Below, in pieces: positions 48,878 through 55,681 of a stretch of 64,000 nucleotides of DNA. Origin of the DNA: Pseudomonas campi (lineage in GTDB: Bacteria; Pseudomonadota; Gammaproteobacteria; Pseudomonadales; Pseudomonadaceae); the NCBI RefSeq assembly GCF_013200955.2, contig NZ_CP053697.2:1798001-1862000 (forward strand), given 5' to 3'. The notes under the pieces are model-generated. The model saw only the letters and a list, made by a program, of their open reading frames with translations. It ran no database searches and had not been told where the DNA came from. The position numbers and the translations under genes are program-made. Positions within the stretch are counted from its first letter, which is position 1, and the number at the start of each line of letters is the position of its first letter.

Positions 48878-49945
48878 TTAGAGGGTGGATTTGCCGATGA
48901 CCTGCAGGCTCATCTGCTCCAGCAGCTTGTTCATGTGAACGAACTGGGCGAAGCGCTTGTCCTTGGTCTGGCCGTGGAAGAAGCGGTAGTAGATCTGCTG
49001 CACGATGCCGGCCAGGCGGAACAGGCCGTAGGTGTAGTAGAAGTCGAAGTTGTCGATCTGGATGCCCGAGCGCTCGGCGTAGTAGTCGACGAACTCCTGG
49101 CGAGTCAGCATGCCGGGGGCGTTGCTCGGCTGACGGCGCATCAGTTGTACTGGCGCCGGGTCGGCCGCCTCGATCCAGTAGGCGAGGGTGTTGCCCAGGT
49201 CCATCAGCGGGTCGCCGATGGTGGTCAGTTCCCAGTCCAGCACGCCGATGATCTGCATCGGGTTGCTCGGGTCGAGGATCACGTTGTCGAAGCGGTAGTC
49301 GTTGTGCACGATGCCCGGCTTGCTGTGGTCGGCCGGCATCTTCTCGCGCAGCCAGGCCTTGACCGGCTCCCAGGTCGGCGCATCGGGGGTCAGGGCCTTC
49401 TCATAGCGATCGCTCCAGCCTTCGATCTGGCGCTTGACGTAGCCTTCCGGCTTGCCCAGATCGGCCAGCCCGCAGGCCTGGTAATCGACGTTGTGCAGGT
49501 CGACCAGCTTGTCGATGAAACTCTTGCATAGCGCGCGGGTCTGCTCGGCGCTGAAGTTCAGCTCGGTTGGCATGTCGGAGCGCAGGATGATGCCCTTGAC
49601 CCGCTGCATCACATAGAACTCTGCGCCGATCACCGATTCGTCGGTGCAATGCACGTAAGCCTTGGGACAGTAGGGGAAGCCGGCCTTGAGCTGATTGAGG
49701 ATGCGGTACTCGCGACCCATATCGTGCGCCGACTTGGCCTTGTGGCCGAACGGCGGGCGGCGCAGGACGAATTCCTGGTTCGGGTATTCCAGCAGATAGG
49801 TCAGGTTCGAGGCGCCGCCCGGGAACTGGCTGATGCGCGGCTCGCCGGTCAGATCGGGGATATGTGCCTTGAGGTACTGGTCAATGGTGGCGGCGTCGAG
49901 TTCTTCGCCATCACGGATCCCGGTAGATTGGTCTGTAAGCGTCAT
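48878..49945 (-). CDS. Phosphotransferase family protein (APH/ACAD10-like)
   Basis: A 355-residue protein of the aminoglycoside-phosphotransferase/choline-kinase fold. It has the catalytic loop VHNDYRFDN, the metal-binding LDWELTTIGDPLMDLG, and a P-loop-like PGGASNLTYLL. It resembles the kinase domain fused to acyl-CoA dehydrogenase in eukaryotic ACAD10/11, which phosphorylates 4-hydroxyacyl-CoA. By that analogy it may work in hydroxy-fatty-acid catabolism with the adjacent SDR, which is an inference. Antibiotic resistance is unlikely. A 464-bp gap with a MITE-like element separates it from the SCP2 gene upstream. Confidence 0.82.
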   Translation of the reverse strand: MTLTDQSTGIRDGEELDAATIDQYLKAHIPDLTGEPRISQFPGGASNLTYLLEYPNQEFVLRRPPFGHKAKSAHDMGREYRILNQLKAGFPYCPKAYVHCTDESVIGAEFYVMQRVKGIILRSDMPTELNFSAEQTRALCKSFIDKLVDLHNVDYQACGLADLGKPEGYVKRQIEGWSDRYEKALTPDAPTWEPVKAWLREKMPADHSKPGIVHNDYRFDNVILDPSNPMQIIGVLDWELTTIGDPLMDLGNTLAYWIEAADPAPVQLMRRQPSNAPGMLTRQEFVDYYAERSGIQIDNFDFYYTYGLFRLAGIVQQIYYRFFHGQTKDKRFAQFVHMNKLLEQMSLQVIGKSTL

Positions 49946-50073
49946 GCTTATCCCTTCTGCTTATGATGGGTGGCACTAATTATTGGCTAATCTAATGTTG
50001 CCGGGCTGGCCTAACAAGCTAAGCACAGCGTTATAGATCTGGGTGTTGCCGTGCAATCAAGAGCCCTGATCAG

Positions 50074-50340
50074 TAGGGGCTGTTGACGTTTCGGCGCGAC
50101 CGCGACGGCGCCAGTTTTTGCGCGGAGCTAGGCGCGAGACGCGAAGTTTGGTCGTCCAAATGAGCCGTCGAGTAACGACGTTCCGCGCAAAAACTGGCCC
50201 GTCCCTTCGGGTTGCGCGGCAAATGGTGCCATGCGTCGTTGCGGGCCTTGGCAAGGGATCACCATTTCCTACGTCCCGCGCCTAGCCTGGCGCCATTTGG
50301 CGCAGCAACGCGGCTTGCGCCGAAACGTCAACAGCCCCTA
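50074..50340. mobile_element. MITE-like element with 24-bp terminal inverted repeats
   Basis: TAGGGGCTGTTGACGTTTCG begins a 24-bp left end (50074-50097) that is matched perfectly by the inverted right end (50317-50340). Inside, a 16-bp perfect inverted repeat (CCAGTTTTTGCGCGGA, 50111-50126 with 50182-50197) and shorter ones (AAATGGTG/CACCATTT; GGCGCCATTTGGCGC) occur. There is no transposase ORF. Both ends carry TA, which could be a target duplication. It occupies most of the 464-bp gap between 49946 and 50409; the remaining left part may hold a promoter for the phosphotransferase gene. Confidence 0.75.
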
Positions 50341-50352
50341 ATGCGGGCGAAA

Positions 50353-50381
50353 AAAAACCGGAGTCGAGGACTCCGGTTTTT
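50353..50381. terminator. Terminator downstream of the SCP2 gene
   Basis: AAAAACCGGAGTC (50353-50365) pairs perfectly with 50369-50381 around GAG. The A and T runs make it work in either direction. Confidence 0.92.
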
Positions 50382-50409
50382 CGTGTTACCACAGCGTAGA
50401 CGTTGGGTC

Positions 50410-50724
50410 TTACACCGGGAACAGTTCGGCCAGTTTCATGGCCAGCATCATGTCGCCTTCGGCGCGCAGTTTGCCGCCCATGAAAGCTTGCATGCCGTCG
50501 GTTTCGCCAGAAGCGATACCGGCCAGGGTGGCGCTGTCCATGATCAGGGTGACGTTGGCATTGGCGTTGTCGCCTTGCTGCACGTCGCAGGTGCCGTCTT
50601 TGACGATCAGCGCGTAGTTCTCACCGTCTTCGATGTTGAACTGGAATACCAGGTCCAGGCCGGCAGCAGCGCTGGCGTTGAACTTGGACTTCATGGTGTT
50701 GATGGTGTCGGCAACGGAGCTCAT
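50410..50724 (-). CDS. SCP2 sterol-binding domain protein
   Basis: A 104-residue stand-alone SCP2 domain. Segments fitting the family are NIEDGENYALIVKDGTC, NVTLIMDSATLAGIASGE and FMGGKLRAEGDMMLAMKLAELF. Such proteins bind acyl-CoAs or other lipids in a hydrophobic tunnel and probably act as lipid carriers. It has no signal peptide. It lies in a lipid-related neighbourhood with the SDR and phosphotransferase, and 62 bp downstream of a histidine-phosphatase-family gene on the same strand. A MITE-like element and a terminator follow it. Confidence 0.9.
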   Translation of the reverse strand: MSSVADTINTMKSKFNASAAAGLDLVFQFNIEDGENYALIVKDGTCDVQQGDNANANVTLIMDSATLAGIASGETDGMQAFMGGKLRAEGDMMLAMKLAELFPV

Positions 50725-50786
50725 GGTTTCTATCCTTTGTTATCGAGGGTTTTCTGGCGGCCTTGCGGGCCGCAGTGGGCTGGAAC

Positions 50787-51497
50787 TCAGCGATAGGTGA
50801 TGAGTTCCGGCGCCTTCAACAGCTCCAAATGCACACGGCTGTTGAAGGAAGCCAGGGTCACCTGGCTGCCGCGAAACTGCAGGCGCGACAGCGAGGTGTT
50901 AACAATTTGCCAGTTGAGATCGAACGCCTTGTGGGCGGGTACGCCGGTCAGCAGGTGGAGCAGGGCGGTAATGGTGCCGCCGGAAGTGAACACGGCGATG
51001 TTCTGTTTGTTATCAGCCTGGGCGAGCAGGCGCTCAAGCCCTGACTGTACACCACCGACAAAACCTTGCCAGGTTTCATGACCGGGCTGGTCGTGTTCAC
51101 CGCTGACCCAGCGCTGGATGATGCGGGCGAACAGGTGCTGGAAGGCGGCGCGGTTGTCTTTTGGGTTGCGCAGGATGTCGAGGGCATCCGGCTCGCTCGG
51201 CAGCATGGCTGGCAGCAAGCCGCGGATCACCGCTTCGGCATCGAATTCGTTGAAGCCGGCGTCCAGCTCCAGCTCTGGCGCCGGCAGGCCCGCCGCGACG
51301 CAGCGCTGCAGAGCGGCAGTGGCGGTATGTTGCTGACGGCGCAGGGTGCCACTCACGCAACGATCAAAGCTCAGGCCGAGGTGTGCCAGGTGATCACCGA
51401 GTACTTCTGCCTGGCGAATACCGGTCGGCGACAGCACGTCATAGTCGTCTGCACCGAAAGAGGCTTGGCCATGGCGAATCAGGTAGATGCTGCCCAC
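50787..51497 (-). CDS. Histidine phosphatase superfamily protein (atypical)
   Basis: A 236-residue protein of the phosphoglycerate-mutase/histidine-phosphatase fold. The nucleophile motif LIRHGQASF is near the N-terminus, the second Arg is in SGTLRRQQHT, and the acidic residue in GFNEFDAEAV. The usual second catalytic His (SHGG) is replaced: the strand reads AVFTSGGTITALL. Substrate and activity are unknown. It lies upstream of the SCP2 gene on the same strand, consistent with a shared transcript. Confidence 0.82.
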   Translation of the reverse strand: MGSIYLIRHGQASFGADDYDVLSPTGIRQAEVLGDHLAHLGLSFDRCVSGTLRRQQHTATAALQRCVAAGLPAPELELDAGFNEFDAEAVIRGLLPAMLPSEPDALDILRNPKDNRAAFQHLFARIIQRWVSGEHDQPGHETWQGFVGGVQSGLERLLAQADNKQNIAVFTSGGTITALLHLLTGVPAHKAFDLNWQIVNTSLSRLQFRGSQVTLASFNSRVHLELLKAPELITYR

Positions 51498-51825
51498 GTC
51501 TGCAGTCGATCCCGGCAGTGGAAGTTTCGCGAGGTTATGGGCAGAGCCGGGCCGCTGTCAACGAAAAAACATACGCTTGTTTGAATTGTCTGAGGGCTAC
51601 CGATGTGCGGCTTTGCTCGCCCACTGGGCCATTGCGCTTCGGCGTGCTTGTGGGGGTATGAGGCGCCATAGCCGAGGCTGATAGTGCCGCTGCTTCTGGC
51701 AGTTAATTACTTGTCCAAGCATGAACAGATATTTCCGCTGCGGACACTGCCTGCCTGCCTCGGTATGCTTGAGGCTGGCAGGGGCCGCTGGCGGCTTCCT
51801 GGACGGGTACGAATAAGGGGGAGCT
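51498..51825. other. Intergenic region between divergent phosphatase and sohB
   Basis: These 328 bases have no convincing gene. A CATACGCTTGTTTG motif (51570-51583) resembles a PsrA-type C/GAAAC-N4-GTTTG/C site with one mismatch. A strong purine-rich ribosome-binding run (AAGGGGGAG, 51815-51823) precedes sohB. Promoters for both genes must lie here. Confidence 0.4.
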
Positions 51826-52848
51826 GTGGAGTTTCTGATGGACTATGCGGAGTTTCTGCTCCGTACCGTAACCCTGGTGGTGGCGGTGATCGTGGTACTG
51901 GTGACCATCGCGGCGCTGCGCAGTAAAGGTCGCGGCAAAGGCAGCGGCCATCTCGATGTACACAAGCTGAACGATTTCTACAAAGCCCTGCGCGAGCGCC
52001 TCGAGCATGCATTGCTCGACAAGGCTGAGCTGAAGGCTCGGCACAAGGCCGAAGCCAAGCAGGCGAAGATCGACAAGAAGGCCGGCACCAGCAAGCCGCG
52101 GGTGTTCGTCCTCGACTTCGATGGCGATATCAAGGCTTCGGCCACCGACAGCCTGCGCCACGAGGTGACCGCCTTGCTGAGCATGGCCAGCGCCACCGAC
52201 GAAGTGGTCGTACGCCTGGAAAGCGGTGGCGGCATGGTGCACAGCTATGGCTTGGCCTCGTCGCAGCTGGCGCGGATTCGTGACGCCGGCATACCGCTGA
52301 CCATCTGCGTGGACAAGGTGGCGGCCAGCGGCGGCTACATGATGGCCTGCGTCGGGCAGAAGATTCTGGCTGCGCCGTTCGCCATCCTCGGTTCCATCGG
52401 GGTGGTGGCGCAGCTGCCCAACGTGCACCGCCTGCTGAAGAAGCACGACATCGATTTCGAAGTGCTGACCGCCGGTGAATACAAGCGCACTCTGACCGTG
52501 TTCGGCGAGAACACCGACAAGGGCCGGGAGAAGTTCCAGGAAGACCTGGAAACCACCCATGTGCTGTTCAAGAACTTCGTGGCCCGCTATCGCGCGCAAC
52601 TGGTGATCGACGAGATCGCCACCGGTGAGGTCTGGCTGGGCATCGCCGCGCTGGAGAAACAGCTGGTTGATGAACTCAAGACCAGTGACGAGTACCTGGC
52701 CGAACGCGCCCGCGAAGCCAATCTGTTCCACCTGCATTACGCTGAGAAGAAGAGCCTGTCGGAGCGTTTCGGTCTGGCTGCCAGCGTGGCGCTCGACCGG
52801 GTGCTACTGAACTGGTGGAACCGGCTCCATCAACAACGTTTCTGGTAA
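51826..52848 (+). CDS. sohB: SohB-type inner-membrane peptidase (S49)
   Basis: A 340-residue membrane-anchored serine peptidase of the signal-peptide-peptidase family. It has one N-terminal span (about residues 11-30), a linker rich in Lys/Ala, and the protease domain with nucleophile Ser168 (KVAASGGYMMA) and general base Lys220 (GEYKRT), as in SohB/SppA. The preferred start is GTG at 51826 (MEFLMDYAEF) behind AAGGGGGAG; ATG at 51838 would remove four residues. It would degrade membrane or periplasmic peptides. The YhdH-type reductase begins 11 bp after its stop. Confidence 0.92.
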   Translation: MEFLMDYAEFLLRTVTLVVAVIVVLVTIAALRSKGRGKGSGHLDVHKLNDFYKALRERLEHALLDKAELKARHKAEAKQAKIDKKAGTSKPRVFVLDFDGDIKASATDSLRHEVTALLSMASATDEVVVRLESGGGMVHSYGLASSQLARIRDAGIPLTICVDKVAASGGYMMACVGQKILAAPFAILGSIGVVAQLPNVHRLLKKHDIDFEVLTAGEYKRTLTVFGENTDKGREKFQEDLETTHVLFKNFVARYRAQLVIDEIATGEVWLGIAALEKQLVDELKTSDEYLAERAREANLFHLHYAEKKSLSERFGLAASVALDRVLLNWWNRLHQQRFW

Positions 52849-52859
52849 CGGGAGGCTGC

Positions 52860-53849
52860 ATGACTCAGTTCAAGGCGCTGCTGGTCAGCGAAAACGAAGG
52901 CGCGTTCTCGGCTCAGGTGACGGAGCGCGACACCGCTGATCTGCCAGTCGGCGATGTGCTGATCCGTGTGCAGTACTCCTCGCTCAACTACAAGGATGCC
53001 TTGTCCGCCAGTGGTAACCGTGGCGTGACCAGGAGCTATCCGCATACGCCCGGCATCGATGCCGCCGGGGTGGTCGCCGAGTCGCGGGTGCCCGAGTTTG
53101 CGGTGGGCGATGAGGTGATCGTCACTGGCTACGACCTGGGCATGAATACCGCCGGTGGTTTTGGCCAGTACATCCGTGTGCCGGCGGCCTGGGTGATCAA
53201 ACGCCCGGCCGGGCTCAGCCTGCGTGAAGCGATGCTGCTCGGTACGGCTGGGCTGACCGCCGCGCTGTGCGTGGACAAGCTGGAGCAGGCCGGTTTGACC
53301 CCTGAGGCAGGCCCGGTGCTGGTGACCGGCGCCACTGGAGGGGTGGGCAGTGTTGCCGTGGCCTTGCTGGCGCGTCTGGGCTACAGCGTGGCCGCTGCCA
53401 CCGGCAAGGTCGAGCAGGGCGAGTTCCTGCGCCAGCTCGGGGCGCAGCAGATCGTGCCGCGCAGTGAACTGCAGGAAGGCATCGACAAGCCGATGCTCAA
53501 GGAGCGTTGGGCTGGCGCGGTGGATACGGTGGGTGGCGACATCCTGTTCAACGTGGTCAAGTCGCTGCGCTATGGCGCCAGCGTGGCCTGTTGCGGGCTG
53601 ACTGCCGGGGTCGGTTTCAAGGCCAATGTCATGCCCTTCATCCTGCGTGGCGCCAACCTGTTGGGCGTGGACTCGGTGGAACTACCGCTGGTGGTCAAGG
53701 CGTCCATGTGGGACAAGCTGTCCGTGCAGTGGAAGCTCGGCAACCTCGAGGCCCTGGCGCGGGAAGTGGGGCTGCAAGCGTTGCCGCAGGAGATCGAGCA
53801 GATCCTCGCGGGCAAGCAGGTCGGTCGGGTGCTGGTCAATCTCGGCTGA
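52860..53849 (+). CDS. YhdH/AcuI-type NADPH oxidoreductase
   Basis: A 329-residue zinc-independent medium-chain dehydrogenase of the YhdH/YhfP/AcuI group. It has YSSLNYKDALSASG near the N-terminus, HTPGIDAAGVV, and the nucleotide-binding VTGATGGVGSVAVALL. AcuI members reduce acrylyl-CoA; others act as quinone or enone reductases, so the substrate here is not certain. The ATG at 52860 has GGGAGG upstream; the in-frame ATG at 52815 lies inside sohB. It follows sohB by 11 bp and ends at a terminator shared with the converging DUF4442 gene. Confidence 0.88.
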   Translation: MTQFKALLVSENEGAFSAQVTERDTADLPVGDVLIRVQYSSLNYKDALSASGNRGVTRSYPHTPGIDAAGVVAESRVPEFAVGDEVIVTGYDLGMNTAGGFGQYIRVPAAWVIKRPAGLSLREAMLLGTAGLTAALCVDKLEQAGLTPEAGPVLVTGATGGVGSVAVALLARLGYSVAAATGKVEQGEFLRQLGAQQIVPRSELQEGIDKPMLKERWAGAVDTVGGDILFNVVKSLRYGASVACCGLTAGVGFKANVMPFILRGANLLGVDSVELPLVVKASMWDKLSVQWKLGNLEALAREVGLQALPQEIEQILAGKQVGRVLVNLG

Positions 53850-53866
53850 TCGGCGTGACGTGACAG

Positions 53867-53893
53867 AAGGCCCGGCTTATGCCGGGCCTTTGC
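53867..53893. terminator. Terminator between YhdH-type gene and DUF4442 gene
   Basis: AAGGCCCGGC (53867-53876) pairs perfectly with 53881-53890 around TTAT. It is followed by TTTG and serves both converging genes. Confidence 0.8.
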
Positions 53894-53904
53894 GTTTCAG
53901 GCGA

Positions 53905-54342
53905 TCAGGCCTGGCTGACATACATGGTGATTTCGGCGCGAAACACCGGCTTGTCACCAACATAGGCCATTACCGGCACTTTCACATCGCCCAGCTGGCT
54001 CCAGTCGATGGCGCTGCCGTCGGCCACGGCGCGAATGTCGCCATCGGCCTTGGCCAGGTATTCCACGGTCATGCCGCGTGGGATCCAGCGGCAGCCCTTG
54101 GGGATCGAGGCGTCGGTCATGGTGCCGGCGGCCAGTTCGGCGGCGTTGCACAGGGCGATGGCATGCACGGTGCCCAGGTGGTTGAGCACCTCACGGCGCT
54201 TGGCGAAGGTCACTTCGGCGTAACCCGCGCGCAGCTCGACGAACTGCGGGGCGATGCTGGCGAAGTAGGGGGCGACCTGACCGATCATGGCACTGAACTG
54301 CGCCGGGCCGGCTTGTTGGTACATCTGCATCATCTGACTCAT
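53905..54342 (-). CDS. DUF4442 hotdog-fold protein (thioesterase-like)
   Basis: A 145-residue protein with the DUF4442 pattern: an N-terminal helix, then RAGYAEVTFAKRREVLNHLGTVHAIALCNAAELAAG, which is the hotdog helix and acyl-CoA-facing segment. Many relatives are acyl-CoA thioesterases acting on the -CoA/-ACP bond; none has been pinned down for this protein. It is divergent from a TetR regulator, with an operator-like palindrome over both promoters, so the TetR protein very probably controls it. Confidence 0.85.
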   Translation of the reverse strand: MSQMMQMYQQAGPAQFSAMIGQVAPYFASIAPQFVELRAGYAEVTFAKRREVLNHLGTVHAIALCNAAELAAGTMTDASIPKGCRWIPRGMTVEYLAKADGDIRAVADGSAIDWSQLGDVKVPVMAYVGDKPVFRAEITMYVSQA

Positions 54343-54391
54343 GGGTGCTCCTGGAATGGCAAATACATTGAAGAGAAGCGCGCGCCGAGGC

Positions 54392-54433
54392 AGTATACGG
54401 TTATTGGAATTAAATTCTAGAAGAATATTCTAG
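54392..54433. promoter_or_regulatory. Divergent promoters with TetR operator candidate
   Basis: For the TetR gene: TTGGAA (54404-54409), a 17-bp spacer and TATTCT (54427-54432). For the DUF4442 gene on the other strand: TATACT at 54397-54392 and a -35 overlapping 54415-54420. The palindrome CTAGAA-N5-TTCTAG (54417-54433) covers the TetR -10 and the DUF4442 -35, the usual position for a repressor site. Confidence 0.6.
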
Positions 54434-54454
54434 TGCTGAGTGTTAAGGAATCCC

Positions 54455-55039
54455 ATGGCCCGTCCCTCGCGCAAAAACGAAATTCTCCAGGCTGCCCTGG
54501 CCTGCTTTACCGAGTTTGGCGTGGATGCCACGACCATCGAGATGATTCGCGACCGTTCCGGCGCCAGCATCGGCAGCCTGTATCACCACTTCGGTAACAA
54601 GGAACGCATCATCGCGGCGCTCTATCTGGCCGGTACGGGCGAGTATGCCGAGCTGCTGGAGCAGGGCTTCAGCACGGCCAATAGCGCCGAGGCCTGCGTC
54701 AAGCTGCTGGTGACCAGCTACATCGACTGGGTGGCGGCCAATCCGGACTGGGCGCGCTTCATCCTGCACAGTCGCGGCCGGGTCGAGGCCAGTGAGCGCG
54801 GCGATGAACTGCGCGAGGCCAACCGCCTGCATTTCCAGCGGATCTTCGAGGCGCTGTCCGGCTATCGGGAGCAGGGCCTGTTCAAAGTCATGCCGGCCGA
54901 CTGCTTCGCCTCGGTGATCATCGGCCCGACCCATGACTTTGCCCGCAACTGGCTGGCCGGGCGCACTCAGACCGAACTGGCCGACTGCCGCCAATTGCTG
55001 GCGCAGGTGGCCTGGGAGTCGGTACGCGCCAATCCGTAG
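54455..55039 (+). CDS. TetR family transcriptional regulator
   Basis: A 194-residue regulator with an N-terminal helix-turn-helix (about residues 10-55: ILQAALACFTEFGVDATT ... GASIGSLYHHFGNKE) and a helical ligand-binding C-terminal domain. The start at 54455 has TAAGGAA upstream. It is divergent from the DUF4442 hotdog gene, and a palindrome CTAGAA-N5-TTCTAG lies between them, so it probably represses that gene and itself. The ligand may be an acyl-CoA or fatty acid, by inference from the target. Confidence 0.9.
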   Translation: MARPSRKNEILQAALACFTEFGVDATTIEMIRDRSGASIGSLYHHFGNKERIIAALYLAGTGEYAELLEQGFSTANSAEACVKLLVTSYIDWVAANPDWARFILHSRGRVEASERGDELREANRLHFQRIFEALSGYREQGLFKVMPADCFASVIIGPTHDFARNWLAGRTQTELADCRQLLAQVAWESVRANP

Positions 55040-55064
55040 GAGCGCGCTAGGCACGACAGGTTCA

Positions 55065-55123
55065 GTAGCCCGGATGCAATCCGGGAAGCAGGCGGCTCCG
55101 CTCCCGGATTGCATCCGGGCTAC
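55065..55123. repeat. 59-bp inverted repeat, copy 2
   Basis: It has the same 21-bp arms (55065-55085 with 55103-55123) and total length as the copy at 35653-35711, with small differences in the loop. It lies directly after the TetR gene. Confidence 0.85.
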
Positions 55124-55139
55124 GGCGGGTTTGGAATAA

Positions 55140-55166
55140 AAAAGCCCCGCACGTGGCGGGGCTTTT
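55140..55166. terminator. Bidirectional terminator between TetR gene and DUF934 gene
   Basis: AAAAGCCCCGC (55140-55150) pairs perfectly with 55156-55166 around ACGTG. It has A and T runs on both sides. Confidence 0.9.
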
Positions 55167-55183
55167 CATGCTGCTGGCCGTGC

Positions 55184-55681
55184 TCAGGCCCGGCGGCGGA
55201 ACAGCGGCTGCGGCTGGTCGGCAGACGCCTGGTAGACCTCGGAGAATTCCTCGAAGGCTTTCAGGGCATCGAGCGGGTCTTTGTCTGCACGCAGGGCGAA
55301 GGCATCGAAGCCGACGCGCTGGTAGGAAAGCAGCTGGTCACGCAGCACATCACCAATCGCTCGCACCTCGCCCTTGTAGCCGTAGCGGGTACGCAGCAGG
55401 TAGGCGCTGGAGCAGTGGCGGCCGTCGGTGAAGGCGGGGAAGTTCAGGGCGATCACCTGGAAGTTGTCCAGCTGGTCGGCGATCTCTTCGATTTCCTCAC
55501 CGGCTTCCAGCCATACGCCGAGGCCGCCATCGCGGGCCTTCAGCGCATGAGCATGCTCGCGCCACAGGGCCAGCGGCACGATCAGGTCGTCGCAGTTGGA
55601 GATGCCATCGAGCGTGGCGTCCTTGGGCAGCAGGTGCCAGGTTTCGTCGAGCACCTGGCCGTTCTTAATGATTCGCTGCAT
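55184..55681 (-). CDS. DUF934 protein associated with sulfite reductase
   Basis: A 165-residue cytoplasmic protein of the DUF934 family, which in proteobacteria is regularly encoded right after cysI and is thought to assist sulfite reduction; its biochemical role is not settled. Conserved segments include GVWLEAGEEIEEIADQLDNFQVIALNFPAFTDGRHCSSAYLLR, seen at residues about 56-98 in pieces. The start at 55681 has AAGGAGCG upstream and lies 17 bp inside the cysI 3' end, so translation is coupled. A longer frame starting at 55744 lies within cysI. A bidirectional terminator follows. Confidence 0.88.
   Translation of the reverse strand: MQRIIKNGQVLDETWHLLPKDATLDGISNCDDLIVPLALWREHAHALKARDGGLGVWLEAGEEIEEIADQLDNFQVIALNFPAFTDGRHCSSAYLLRTRYGYKGEVRAIGDVLRDQLLSYQRVGFDAFALRADKDPLDALKAFEEFSEVYQASADQPQPLFRRRA

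Noticed and set aside
48878..49945. Aminoglycoside resistance gene
   Set aside because: The fold is shared, but the sequence fits the ACAD10-like kinase branch near lipid genes, not a resistance enzyme.
51570..51583. PsrA binding site
   Set aside because: One mismatch to a short degenerate consensus and no independent support; noted only in the intergenic entry.
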